Source: an uncultured Eubacteriales bacterium
GTDB taxonomy: Bacteria; Bacillota; Clostridia; Christensenellales; Borkfalkiaceae
Assembly: GCA_905209085.1 (NCBI GenBank)
Contig: CAJLRM010000004.1
Location: forward strand, 248,001 to 312,000
Length of the DNA stretch: 64,000 nucleotides
Direction: 5' to 3'
Part shown: piece by piece, positions 8,013 through 16,908 of the stretch
How positions within the stretch are numbered: position 1 is the stretch's first letter
Layout: each line of letters begins with the position of its first letter
Notes under the pieces: generated by a model
Database searches by the model: none
What the model was told of the DNA's origin: nothing
Seen by the model: only the letters and a program-made list of their open reading frames with translations
Made by a program: the position numbers and the translations under genes

Positions 8013-9434
8013 ATGGATATAAAAACTGAAAATAGAAAAGTATTGATTACGGAAACCATCCTGCGCGATGCGCATCAGTCGCAGGCGGCGACCAGAATGC
8101 GCCTCGACGAGATGCTGCCCGTGCTGGAACAGCTCGACGACATCGGATATTATTCCCTCGAAGCGTGGGGCGGGGCGACTTTCGATTCCTGCCTTCGCTT
8201 CCTCAACGAGGATCCGTGGGAAAGACTGAGAATTTTGAAATCTCATCTCAAAAAGACTCCGATTCAGATGCTTTTAAGAGGGCAAAACCTCTTGGGGTAT
8301 CGTCACTATGCGGACGATCTCGTGGAGAAATTCGTCGAAAAGTCGATTGAGAACGGCGTAGGCGTCGTGCGCGTGTTCGATGCGCTCAACGATCCGAGAA
8401 ACCTTGAAACCTCGATGAAAGCGATCAAGAAATACGGCGGCGTGTGCGAAGCGACGATCTGCTATACGACGGGTCCCGTATATACGAAAGAATATTTCGT
8501 CAAACTGGGAAAACAACTCGAAGACATGGGCGCGGATAACATCTGCCTTAAAGATATGGCGAATCTGCTTCTGCCCTTCGATACGTTCGATCTCGTCAAG
8601 GCGCTGAAAGCGGAACTCCGCCCCGAAACAAAATTGCATCTGCACACCCACAATACGACGGGCACGGGCGATATGGTCTATCTGATGGCGATTTTGGCGG
8701 GCGTGGATATCGTCGATACGGCGCTTTCGCCTCTCGGCAACGGCACTTCTCAGCCCGCGACGGAGCCGCTTGTAGCCACTCTCAAAGGAACGGGTTACGA
8801 TACGGGAATTCAGATTGAAAAGCTGCTGCCGATCGTAAAGCATTTCAAGACGGTCGAAAAGAGGCTCAAAGACGACGGCATCCTCACCGACAAGGTAAAG
8901 GGAATCGACGTTAATACGTTGATTTATCAAGTCCCCGGAGGTATGCTTTCCAACCTTATCAATCAGCTTAAAAAGGCGGGCAAGGAAGACAAACTCATGG
9001 ACTGCCTCGCGGAAGTTCCCAACGTCAGAAAAGACTGCGGCTATCCGCCTCTCGTCACGCCTTCCTCGCAGATCGTCGGCACGCAGGCCGTGCTTAACGT
9101 GATCATGGGCGAACGCTACAAGATGGTCACGAAGGAAACGAAGGATTTATTTGCGGGGAAATACGGCAAACTTCCCATGCCCATCAATGAAGACGTGGCG
9201 AAAAAGGTGCTCGGCGACGCGGAGAGGATCACCTACCGTCCCGCGGACGATTTAAAGCCCGAATACGAGGAAGTCAAGAAAAAAGTCATCGAAATGGGCT
9301 ATTATGAAAAGGAAGAGGACGTTCTCTCCTATGCCGTTTTCGAACAGGTTGCCGAAAATTTCTTCAAATGGAGAGAAGCGCAGAAAGACGGCGTGGACAG
9401 AGATCTTGCCAAAGGAAACGTCTATCCCGTTTAA
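8013..9434 (+). CDS. oadA: oxaloacetate decarboxylase alpha / pyruvate carboxylase subunit B-type carboxyltransferase (5S type)
   Basis: The 473-residue protein begins with ITETILRDAHQSQAATRMR, the catalytic HMGL-like TIM-barrel signature of pyruvate/oxaloacetate carboxyltransferases. The metal-binding region LHLHTHNTTGTGD (about residue 208) and the conserved lysine-containing IHVK-like CLKDMANLL segment are present. It ends after the PYC_OADA domain and lacks a fused biotin domain; the separate carrier at 6320 supplies it. Together with the 12S-like subunit this forms either a Na+-pumping oxaloacetate decarboxylase or a transcarboxylase-like complex. Confidence 0.9.
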   Translation: MDIKTENRKVLITETILRDAHQSQAATRMRLDEMLPVLEQLDDIGYYSLEAWGGATFDSCLRFLNEDPWERLRILKSHLKKTPIQMLLRGQNLLGYRHYADDLVEKFVEKSIENGVGVVRVFDALNDPRNLETSMKAIKKYGGVCEATICYTTGPVYTKEYFVKLGKQLEDMGADNICLKDMANLLLPFDTFDLVKALKAELRPETKLHLHTHNTTGTGDMVYLMAILAGVDIVDTALSPLGNGTSQPATEPLVATLKGTGYDTGIQIEKLLPIVKHFKTVEKRLKDDGILTDKVKGIDVNTLIYQVPGGMLSNLINQLKKAGKEDKLMDCLAEVPNVRKDCGYPPLVTPSSQIVGTQAVLNVIMGERYKMVTKETKDLFAGKYGKLPMPINEDVAKKVLGDAERITYRPADDLKPEYEEVKKKVIEMGYYEKEEDVLSYAVFEQVAENFFKWREAQKDGVDRDLAKGNVYPV

Positions 9435-9476
9435 AAGCGGATTTTTACGGAAAGGGAAAGAATACGCTCAATGCAA

Positions 9477-9513
9477 AAGAATTTCGGCGCGGGAAGTATG
9501 TGCCGAAATTCTT
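9477..9513 (+). terminator. hairpin after the decarboxylase operon
   Basis: AAGAATTTCGGC (9477-9488) pairs with GCCGAAATTCTT (9502-9513), a perfect 12-bp stem with a 13-base loop. Only three T follow, so it may be a weak terminator or a 3'-end stabiliser. Confidence 0.5.
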
Positions 9514-9543
9514 TGCGTATAAAGAAGGAAGAATCACAAGACT

Positions 9544-10788
9544 ATGAAAAACGTATGCGTAATCGGCGGAGGCGCGTCGGGACTGATGGCGGCATATGCC
9601 GCCGCGGAAAACGGAAATCGCGTCGTATTGCTCGAAAAAAACGAGAAACTCGGAAAAAAAATTTATATCACGGGAAAGGGGCGGTGTAATATCACGAACG
9701 ATATCCCGCCCGACGAGTTTTTACAAAACGTCGTGCACGGAGCCAAATTTCTGACGGGCGCGATTTATTCCTTCCCCCCGAAAAAGGTCGTGGAATTTTT
9801 CGAGTCGCACGGATTATCCGTCAAAACCGAACGGGGCGGACGGGTTTTTCCCGTTTCCGACCACGCGAGCGACGTGACCAAAACCCTTGAAAGAGCGTGC
9901 AAATCGGTCGGCGTCGAGATCCGCCTCGGGGAAACGGTCAAAAAGATCTCTTTGAGAACTTCGTCAGACATAATTGCTATGCCTCGCATAGCGGGGGTGG
10001 AAACGGATAAACAAACATATCCTTGCGACGAAGCCGTAGTGTGCACGGGCGGACTGAGTTATCCGTCCACCGGATCCACGGGCGACGGCTATCGTTTTGC
10101 GAAGGACTGCGGTCTTTTCGTCACCGATTTGAAACCGGGGCTTTGCGGCATCAACCTGCAAGGTACTTTTTATAAGGATTTGCAGGGATTGTCTTTAAAA
10201 AACGTTTCGTTGACGGCAAAACGAGAAAATAAAATTTTATATCAGAGTTTCGGGGAGATGCTGTTCACGCATTTCGGTATCTCGGGGCCGCTGGTACTCT
10301 CTCTTTCCAGCGTAATAAACCGTTCGGACTTAAAGGGGGTGACGCTCTTTCTCGATTTGAAGCCCGCGCTGGATTTCGATACGTTAGACAGGCGGCTGCT
10401 TCGTGATTTCGAAAAGTACAAAAACAAGCAGCTCTTGAACGCGATGTGCGAGCTGTTGCCTCAGAAGATGATCGCCGCAGTCCTTTCGGCAGCGGGGATT
10501 TCCGAAAAAAAGAACGTCAACGTCCTCACGAAAGAAGAGCGTTTCCGGCTTTTGAATGCCTTAAAAGAGTTTCCCGTGAAACCTGTGGGATTGCGCGGCT
10601 TCGAGGAAGCCATTATAACCTCGGGCGGGGTGGAGCTTTCGGAGATCAATCCCAAGACTATGGAAGCGAAGAAGGTGAGCGGCCTGCGCTTTTGCGGGGA
10701 GGTATTGGACGCGGACGCGTTTACGGGCGGGTATAATCTTCAAATCGCTTTTTCTACGGGATACGCGGCTGGCAGGAGTATCCGCTGA
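9544..10788 (+). CDS. HI0933/YhiN-family FAD-dependent oxidoreductase
   Basis: This 414-residue flavoprotein opens with the dinucleotide-binding motif GGGASGLMAAYAAAENG and the family signature KLGKKIYITGKGRCNIT near residue 40. A C-terminal GGYNLQIAFSTGYAAG segment completes the FAD site. Proteins of this family (BaiN-like) are NAD(P)/FAD-dependent oxidoreductases, variously annotated as aminoacetone oxidase or flavoprotein; the physiological substrate here is unknown. It precedes the aroH-cmk promoter and probably forms its own transcript or is read from upstream. Confidence 0.82.
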   Translation: MKNVCVIGGGASGLMAAYAAAENGNRVVLLEKNEKLGKKIYITGKGRCNITNDIPPDEFLQNVVHGAKFLTGAIYSFPPKKVVEFFESHGLSVKTERGGRVFPVSDHASDVTKTLERACKSVGVEIRLGETVKKISLRTSSDIIAMPRIAGVETDKQTYPCDEAVVCTGGLSYPSTGSTGDGYRFAKDCGLFVTDLKPGLCGINLQGTFYKDLQGLSLKNVSLTAKRENKILYQSFGEMLFTHFGISGPLVLSLSSVINRSDLKGVTLFLDLKPALDFDTLDRRLLRDFEKYKNKQLLNAMCELLPQKMIAAVLSAAGISEKKNVNVLTKEERFRLLNALKEFPVKPVGLRGFEEAIITSGGVELSEINPKTMEAKKVSGLRFCGEVLDADAFTGGYNLQIAFSTGYAAGRSIR

Positions 10789-10831
10789 GCGGAAAAACGG
10801 CGGGAGATTCGCAAAGTTTTTGCATATTTGC

Positions 10832-10861
10832 TTGACGAAAGCGGCTTTTGCGTGATATAAT
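10832..10861 (+). promoter_or_regulatory. promoter of the aroH/cmk fusion operon
   Basis: TTGACG at 10832-10837 and TATAAT at 10856-10861 with an 18-base spacer. Because this element lies inside the 5' extension of the longest frame (10848), it argues that translation starts at 10914. Confidence 0.72.
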
Positions 10862-10913
10862 CAAGGTGTTCATCGAACGGGGTTTGATAAAATTGTTAGC
10901 GAGGGCAAAACGC

Positions 10914-11927
10914 ATGACTGTTATCCGCGGCGCGACGACGATCGATTCGGATTGTAAGAAAGATATTTCTGCGGCTGTAAAAGAACTTCTGGACGAAATT
11001 TTCGCGCAGAATAAGGCGGATAAAACGGAAATTCGCTGCATCGTCTTTTCTTTGACGACGGATATCCATTCTTATCATCCCGCCAAAGCCGCGAGGGAAT
11101 GCGGTTATGATTTTGCCCCTCTGTTCGCCTGTACGGAACCGGACATCAGGGGCGGGCTGGCGCTTTGCGTCCGCGCGATGATCTTCGCCGAATTTTCCGC
11201 CGCGCGCCCCGCGCGTCACGTTTATTTAAAAGGAGCAAAAGTTTTGAGAAAAGATATATCCGCCGTTTACAATATTGCGCTGGACGGCCCCGCGGGGAGC
11301 GGGAAGAGTACGATTGCAAAGCGTCTTGCCGAGGAGTATCATATCTTATATCTCGATACGGGAGCCATGTACAGAGCCTGTGCGCTCAACGCTCTGCGCG
11401 CGGGGATAGATCCCAAGGACGTGCGTGCGGTGGAAGAGATGCTGAAAAAACTCGATCTGAAAGTGGAATACAAAGAGGGAATTCAGCACACGCTTTTGAA
11501 CGGAGAGGACGTTTCGGAAAACATCCGCGAAAACGCCGTTTCCATGGCAGCATCCGATATTTCCGCCCATCGCGCCGTGCGGGAAAAAATGGTGGAGGTG
11601 CAACGGAAAATTGCGGAAAGTATGTCCTGCGTGCTCGACGGCAGAGATATCGGCTCCGCCGTACTGCCCGATGCGAAATTCAAATTTTACGTTACCGCCG
11701 ACAGTAAGGTGCGCGCAAAGCGTCGATTCAAGGAACTGACGGAGCGCGGACAGAACGTGGAATTGGAATCGCTGCACAGAGAAATCGTCCGGCGCGACAA
11801 ACAGGATTCCGAACGCGAATTTTCCCCGTTGAAACGAGCTGCGGACGCGGTCGTGGTGGATACCTCCGAAATGGATATCGAACAGGCTGTGGCGGCGATC
11901 AAATCTATCATTCAATCTAAAATCTGA
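10914..11927 (+). CDS. fusion of AroH-type chorismate mutase and cytidylate kinase
   Basis: About 337 residues from the ATG at 10914 (GAGGGC upstream). Residues 1 to about 115 match the AroH class of chorismate mutase, which converts chorismate to prephenate: MTVIRGATTI at the start, a central CIVFSLTTDIHSYHPAKA, and VYLKGAKVLRKDIS at the end, the last being the usual AroH C-terminus. The frame then runs directly into cytidylate kinase (about 120-337), which phosphorylates CMP/dCMP: Walker A DGPAGSGKST, LDTGAMYRA and the DGRDIGSAVLPDA substrate segment. An internal AGGAG (11231-11235) lies eight bases before an in-frame TTG (11244), so a free kinase could also be made. plsC and ispH-rpsA follow closely. 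Confidence 0.88.
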   Translation: MTVIRGATTIDSDCKKDISAAVKELLDEIFAQNKADKTEIRCIVFSLTTDIHSYHPAKAARECGYDFAPLFACTEPDIRGGLALCVRAMIFAEFSAARPARHVYLKGAKVLRKDISAVYNIALDGPAGSGKSTIAKRLAEEYHILYLDTGAMYRACALNALRAGIDPKDVRAVEEMLKKLDLKVEYKEGIQHTLLNGEDVSENIRENAVSMAASDISAHRAVREKMVEVQRKIAESMSCVLDGRDIGSAVLPDAKFKFYVTADSKVRAKRRFKELTERGQNVELESLHREIVRRDKQDSEREFSPLKRAADAVVVDTSEMDIEQAVAAIKSIIQSKI

Positions 11928-11936
11928 GGCAGGATC

Positions 11937-12680
11937 ATGGAAGAAATACAGTCTTCGAAGGGTGAAGAAAAGCAGAAAACGCAGACGAAGAAGCAAAAGG
12001 GAAAACGGCGCACGATCACCGTGCCCGCCGACAAAAAGGGCAGGCATATCATGGGGATGCTCAATCTTTTGCGCATCGTCGTCATTCCCATTTTCTGGCT
12101 TTGTCTTCCGTTTCGCTTTTACGGAAAAAGAAAGGTAAAAGACGGGGCGTGCGTATACGTGTGTAACCACTATCGCATCTGGGACGTCATTTATCCCGCC
12201 TGTACGACATGGGAGGGAATCCATTACCTTTCGAAAAAATCGGTCATGACCAACTGGTTTATGAAAGGATTTTGCAAAAGCTTAAAAGCCATCGAAGTGA
12301 ACCGCGACGGCAGCGACGTCCGCGCGGTGATGGACTCCCTGAAATGTTTGAAAAACGGAGAAAAAATTTCTCTCTTTCCCGAGGGAACCCGCAATAAGAC
12401 AAACGCCGAAATGCTGCCCTTCAAATCGGGCGCGGCAGTCATGGCGATCAAAGCAAAAGTTCCCGTCGTTCCCATGCTGATCTATAAAAAGCCAAAGCCG
12501 TTCAGACTCAATCATATCCTCATCGGGGAACCTTTTGAGCTGTCCGAATACTATAATAGAAAGTTGACGGAAGAAGATATCAGGGAAGCGGACGAAAAAC
12601 TCCTCAACGTGCTTTTGGGAATGCGGAGGGAACACGCGGAGTTTCTGGCGTCCAAAAAGAGAGGAAAAAAGGCGGAATAA
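11937..12680 (+). CDS. plsC: 1-acyl-sn-glycerol-3-phosphate acyltransferase
   Basis: The 247-residue membrane enzyme adds the second acyl chain to lysophosphatidic acid, giving phosphatidic acid. It shows the HX4D catalytic motif as NHYRIWD (about residue 79) and the substrate-binding FPEGTRNK (about residue 146). The first 35 residues are an unusual Lys/Gln/Thr-rich hydrophilic extension before a hydrophobic helix. It sits nine bases behind the cmk fusion and nine before ispH-rpsA, matching the common clostridial cmk-plsC-ispH/rpsA order. Confidence 0.88.
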   Translation: MEEIQSSKGEEKQKTQTKKQKGKRRTITVPADKKGRHIMGMLNLLRIVVIPIFWLCLPFRFYGKRKVKDGACVYVCNHYRIWDVIYPACTTWEGIHYLSKKSVMTNWFMKGFCKSLKAIEVNRDGSDVRAVMDSLKCLKNGEKISLFPEGTRNKTNAEMLPFKSGAAVMAIKAKVPVVPMLIYKKPKPFRLNHILIGEPFELSEYYNRKLTEEDIREADEKLLNVLLGMRREHAEFLASKKRGKKAE

Positions 12681-12689
12681 GCGGAAACT

Positions 12690-14768
12690 ATGGAAATTTT
12701 AGTGGCGAAGAGCGGCGGATTTTGTCACGGCGTAAAAAAGGCGGTGGATACCGCGTTGAGCATCGACTCCGAAAACACCTATATTTACGGAGAGATCATT
12801 CATAACAAAGAGGTGGTAGACACCATCACGGCACGGGGCATCGTCACCGTAGAGAGCCTCTCGGACGTGCCCGACGGGGCAACTTTGGTCATCCGTTCGC
12901 ACGGCGCCGCGAAGCGCGTATTCGACGAATGCGAGGCGCGGGGAGTCAAGGTGGTGGACTGCACCTGCGAATTTGTGAGAAGGACGCAAAAGATCGTCGA
13001 CGAACAGCATCGAAGGGGAAACTCCGTCGTGATCGTGGGGGAACGGACGCATCCCGAGGTGATCGGACTCAACGGCTGGTGCGAGGATTCGGCGTATATC
13101 TTTTCCTCGGAAGAGGACGATTTTTCCGTTTTGCCCGACAAAAACTGCTGTGTGGTGGCTCAAACCACCTATTCCGGTGAAAAATTTGAAAAAATTATTA
13201 AAATTATTAAGGATAGACGGGGAAAAACAGTTGAAGTTTTTAAAACAATTTGCTATACTACTATAGGACGTCAAAATGAAGCGAGGGAACTTGCGGAGCA
13301 ATGTGACGCTATGTTGGTGATCGGCGGACTGAACAGCAGTAACACCAACAAGTTGTACGACATTTGCGCGAAGTATTGCAGGCACGTTTTTCGGATGCGG
13401 AATTCCGACGACCTTGATTATAAAAAAATCAAAAGATTTAAAAAGGTAGGTATTGTTACGGGTGCCAGCACCCCTAACGCGCAAACTCAGGAGGTTCTCT
13501 TAAAAATGGAAATGGAAACAGAAGCAAAAGCAACGATGGAAGAAGTCGTTGCGAACATGGACAATCAACCGAAGTTCAAGAAAGGTCAGTTGATTACGGC
13601 TACGATTTCGTCGGCGGACGATTCGGGAATTGCGGTGTTGCTTCCCCTCGCGAAGAAGGAAGTAATGCTCGACAAGGACGAAGTGGATTGCGAGGCTTAC
13701 AATAAAGACGATTTCGCGTCCAAAATCGGGGACGAGATCGAGCTGATGGTTGTGTCCGTGAATCCCGTGAAACTTTCTCAGAAAATGATCAAGAAAGTTA
13801 AGGAAGAGGAAGCAATGCTTGCCGACATCGAGGCAGGCAAAGAATTCTCCATCACCTGTACGGGATACAATAAGGGCGGCTTGACGGGCGAGCTCGGCTC
13901 CTATACGGTATTTGTCCCCGCGAGGGAAATCCGTTCGGGTTACGTAAAGGAACTCGAAAAATACGTAGGAAAGAAGCTTCGTTTGAGAATGCTCGAAATC
14001 AAGACGGAGAGAAGAAAGGAAATCATCGCTTCTCAGCGCGTCATCATCGAGGAAGAGAAAGCCGCGAAAGAAGCTGCAAAGGCTGCGAAAGAAGCGGAAT
14101 TTTTCGCCAGCATTCACGTCGACGATATCGTGGAAGGCAAAGTGGAAAGAGTTACTTCTTTCGGCGCTTTCGTTTCCGTGAACGGCTTTGACTGCCTCGC
14201 ACACATTTCCGACCTCTCCTGGACGGGCGTAAAAGCCGTTACCGACGTTCTTGAAATCGGCAAAAAGTATCAGTTTAAGGTGCTTAAAATCGATACGGAA
14301 GCCAAGAAGGTGTCCATCGGCTATAAACAGCTTCAGGCACAGCCTTGGGATCTCGCCGCCGAAAAATATGCGGAAGGCGACGTCATTCACGGCAAAGTGG
14401 TGAGAATCGTGCCTTTCGGCGCGTTTGTGGAAGTGGAAAAAGGAATCGACGGACTTGTGCACGTTTCCCAGATCTCTCACGAATTCTTGGAAAATCCCAC
14501 GACCGCTCTGACGATCGGCGAAGAAATCGACGCGAAGATTTTGAAGCTGGATTGCGCGGAAAAGAAAATGACCCTTTCCATCAAAGCTCTCGAACCCAGA
14601 CCCGAAAACCTTGAAAGAAGACCCAGAGCGCCCAGAGGCGAAGGGGACGGAGAGAACAAGGGCAGAGCGAGAAGACCCGGTAAAGACAGACCCGAGGGCG
14701 AGTATACCGAGTGGAACGAAGGCGGCATCGGCGGCGCTTCCATCGCCGAGATGCTTAAAAACTCCTGA
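12690..14768 (+). CDS. ispH: bifunctional IspH (HMBPP reductase) / ribosomal protein S1-like fusion
   Basis: 692 residues. Residues 1 to about 275 are IspH, the [4Fe-4S] enzyme that makes IPP and DMAPP in the last step of the MEP pathway: cluster cysteines in GFCHGVKKA (12), DCTCEF and the later DAMLVIGGLNSSNTNKLYDIC region, with histidine motifs SHGAA and THPEV. Residues 290 to about 650 carry four S1 RNA-binding repeats, the last two ending VDDIVEGKVERVTSFGAF and GDVIHGKVVRIVPFGAF. The tail is Arg/Gly/Glu-rich. This fusion is known from many Clostridia. A promoter-like sequence inside the ispH part may drive the S1 part separately. Confidence 0.93.
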   Translation: MEILVAKSGGFCHGVKKAVDTALSIDSENTYIYGEIIHNKEVVDTITARGIVTVESLSDVPDGATLVIRSHGAAKRVFDECEARGVKVVDCTCEFVRRTQKIVDEQHRRGNSVVIVGERTHPEVIGLNGWCEDSAYIFSSEEDDFSVLPDKNCCVVAQTTYSGEKFEKIIKIIKDRRGKTVEVFKTICYTTIGRQNEARELAEQCDAMLVIGGLNSSNTNKLYDICAKYCRHVFRMRNSDDLDYKKIKRFKKVGIVTGASTPNAQTQEVLLKMEMETEAKATMEEVVANMDNQPKFKKGQLITATISSADDSGIAVLLPLAKKEVMLDKDEVDCEAYNKDDFASKIGDEIELMVVSVNPVKLSQKMIKKVKEEEAMLADIEAGKEFSITCTGYNKGGLTGELGSYTVFVPAREIRSGYVKELEKYVGKKLRLRMLEIKTERRKEIIASQRVIIEEEKAAKEAAKAAKEAEFFASIHVDDIVEGKVERVTSFGAFVSVNGFDCLAHISDLSWTGVKAVTDVLEIGKKYQFKVLKIDTEAKKVSIGYKQLQAQPWDLAAEKYAEGDVIHGKVVRIVPFGAFVEVEKGIDGLVHVSQISHEFLENPTTALTIGEEIDAKILKLDCAEKKMTLSIKALEPRPENLERRPRAPRGEGDGENKGRARRPGKDRPEGEYTEWNEGGIGGASIAEMLKNS
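13231..13259 (+). promoter_or_regulatory. possible internal promoter inside the ispH part
   Basis: TTGAAG (13231-13236) and TATACT (13254-13259) are spaced by 17 bases in a conspicuously AT-rich patch (about 13180-13260) within otherwise GC-balanced coding sequence. It would make an mRNA covering the end of ispH and all of the S1 domains. Confidence 0.4.
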
Positions 14769-14804
14769 GCATTTCCGTAACGATATTTAAAAATAAAAAT
14801 ATAA

Positions 14805-14844
14805 AAAAGTCTGCTTTTGATTCGATTAAAGGCAGGCTTTTTTG
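14805..14844 (+). terminator. terminator after ispH-rpsA
   Basis: AAAGTCTGC pairs with GCAGGCTTT (one G-T pair), with an inner CTTT/AAAG extension, then a run of T ending at 14843. Confidence 0.85.
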
Positions 14845-14894
14845 TTTATATATAACTATTGAAAATAGTACCCTCGGAAAAGGAGATTTTAATT

Positions 14895-16799
14895 ATGGAA
14901 GAAAAACAGGGAAACATTAAAATTTCAAGCGAAAACATGATGCCCATCATCAAGAAATGGCTGTATTCGGACAAGGATATTTTCCTTAGGGAAATCGTCG
15001 CCAACGGCGTGGACGCCATCACCAAGTTCAAAAAGCTGGCGGAGATGGGCGAGGCGCAGGCAAAGCCCGACGAGGAATATCGCATCAACGTCTACGTGGA
15101 CGAAAAAGCAAAAACTCTGACCGTGGAAGACAACGGCATCGGCATGACCGCCGAAGAAGTGGAAAAATACATCACTCAGATCGCTTTTTCGGGCGCGGAG
15201 GATTTCCTGCAAAAGTATGAAAACGCCTCGGGCGACGGCATCATCGGACATTTCGGACTCGGTTTCTATTCCGCCTATATGGTTTCCGACGATGTGGAGA
15301 TATACACCAAGAGCTATAAGGACGAGCCCGCCGTAAAGTGGGAATCGGACGGCAATTCCTCCTATACGATCGCCGAAACGGAAAAATCGACTCGCGGCAC
15401 TAAAATCGTCATGCATATCGCCGAGGGGGAAGAAGATTTCCTCAAAGAATATACCATCCGCGAGCTGATCCGCAAATACTGCTCTTTCATGCCGTATAAT
15501 ATTTACCTCAATCCCAAGCAAGAGGATGCGGCAAGCAAAAAAGCCGAGAAAAAGAAAAAGGAAGAGGGCGAGGACAAAGATAAAAAAGAAGAGGTGAAGG
15601 ATAAGCCGCTGAATAATACGTCGCCCTTGTATTTGAAGGATCCCAAGGAATGTACGGACGAGGAATATAAAGATTTTTACCGCGATACGTTCATGGACTA
15701 CAACGAGCCGTTGTTCTGGATCCATCTCAACATGGACTATCCCTTCCGCCTTAAAGGAATTCTTTATTTTCCCAAAGTGAAAAAACAGCAGGTACAGCTG
15801 GAAAAAGGACAGGTAAAACTGTATTGCAATCAGGTGTTTATCGCGGACAATATCAAGGAAGTCATCCCCGAATTTTTGATGCTTTTAAACGGCGTCATCG
15901 ACTGTCCCGACATTCCGCTCAACGTTTCGAGAAGCTTCCTGCAAAACGATAAGCAGGTACAGAAGATTTCCAAGCACATTACCAAAAAAGTGGCGGACAA
16001 ACTGACGGCCCTCTTCAATAATGAACGGGAGCGCTATAACGAATGCTGGAAGGACATCGCTACGTTTATCAAGTTCGGCTGCCTTAAAGACGACGATTTT
16101 TACGACAAGGTAAAGGACATTGTCATCTTCAAGAACCTGGAAGGCGAATACAAGCCTTTAAACGACTTCCTTGGCGAGGAAATCAGCGACGAGGACGCGG
16201 GGAAAGGGGTACAGCCCAAAGCCGTGTATTACGTTTCTGACGAAGCGCAACAGGCGCAGTATATCAAGCTTTTTAAAGACGCGGGATTGGACGCCATCGT
16301 CTGCGATACGTATATCGACCCTCATTTTATCAGCTATATCGAATACAAGAATCCGAAGAAATGCCGTTTTGTGCGCATCGACGCGGATATCGACGGAGCG
16401 TTGAAGAGCGACGAGGAAGTAAAAGCGGACGACCATAAGGAACTTATCGAGCTGTTCAAGAATAATCTCATCAATAAAGATATTTCCGTAAAAGCGGAAA
16501 AGTTCAAGAGCGATAAGCTGCCCGCCGTCATCAACGTGGAAGAGTTTATGCGCAGAATGTCGGAGATGAACAGTTTTTACGGCATGAGCGAAGCGGACGT
16601 CATGAAGAACGCGACCCTCGTGCTCAACCTCGCCAATCCCATCGTTTCGGGTATTCTCGAACAGCCCGAGGAAAAGCGGAAATTTATAGTCGATCAGGTG
16701 TATTATCTCGCTATGCTTTCCTATAAAAAGCTGACGCCCGACGAATTATCCGATTTCGTGGAGAAGAGCACGGAACTTCTCGCCGACTATACCAAATAA
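14895..16799 (+). CDS. htpG: molecular chaperone HtpG (Hsp90)
   Basis: 634 residues starting at the ATG at 14895, with AAAAGGAG ten bases upstream; longer upstream reading is unlikely because it runs into the terminator. The ATP-binding N-domain shows FLREIVANGVDAITK, DNGIGMT and IGHFGLGFYSAYMV. The middle domain has LNVSRSFLQND. Between them, at about residues 208-245, lies a highly charged Lys/Glu linker (KKAEKKKKEEGEDKDKK), longer than in classical HtpG and reminiscent of eukaryotic Hsp90. The C-terminus lacks MEEVD. It is monocistronic. Confidence 0.94.
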   Translation: MEEKQGNIKISSENMMPIIKKWLYSDKDIFLREIVANGVDAITKFKKLAEMGEAQAKPDEEYRINVYVDEKAKTLTVEDNGIGMTAEEVEKYITQIAFSGAEDFLQKYENASGDGIIGHFGLGFYSAYMVSDDVEIYTKSYKDEPAVKWESDGNSSYTIAETEKSTRGTKIVMHIAEGEEDFLKEYTIRELIRKYCSFMPYNIYLNPKQEDAASKKAEKKKKEEGEDKDKKEEVKDKPLNNTSPLYLKDPKECTDEEYKDFYRDTFMDYNEPLFWIHLNMDYPFRLKGILYFPKVKKQQVQLEKGQVKLYCNQVFIADNIKEVIPEFLMLLNGVIDCPDIPLNVSRSFLQNDKQVQKISKHITKKVADKLTALFNNERERYNECWKDIATFIKFGCLKDDDFYDKVKDIVIFKNLEGEYKPLNDFLGEEISDEDAGKGVQPKAVYYVSDEAQQAQYIKLFKDAGLDAIVCDTYIDPHFISYIEYKNPKKCRFVRIDADIDGALKSDEEVKADDHKELIELFKNNLINKDISVKAEKFKSDKLPAVINVEEFMRRMSEMNSFYGMSEADVMKNATLVLNLANPIVSGILEQPEEKRKFIVDQVYYLAMLSYKKLTPDELSDFVEKSTELLADYTK

Positions 16800-16823
16800 A
16801 ATTGTTTACACGACCTCCTATTT

Positions 16824-16861
16824 AAAAAAAAGCACCTTTCCTGTCGGAAGGGTGTTTTTTT
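16824..16861 (+). terminator. terminator after htpG
   Basis: CACCTTTCC and GGAAGGGTG form the stem around a TGTC loop, followed by seven T. It separates htpG from the spoIIIA operon. Confidence 0.88.
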
Positions 16862-16893
16862 GCGCGCCGGCGTTCTATTCGGACAAGCCGTCG

Positions 16894-16901
16894 CATATAA
16901 T
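16894..16901 (+). promoter_or_regulatory. possible sigma-E -10 element of the spoIIIA operon
   Basis: CATATAAT resembles the sigma-E -10 consensus CATACAAT (7 of 8). It fits the mother-cell expression of spoIIIA known in Bacillus. No clear -35 is seen, and the element is only seven bases before the ATG at 16909, implying a leaderless message. Confidence 0.4.
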
Positions 16902-16908
16902 GATACAA

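Noticed and set aside
10848..10913. N-terminal extension of the AroH-CMK protein
   Set aside because: The extension overlaps the -10 element of the promoter; AroH proteins begin at the residues encoded from 10914.
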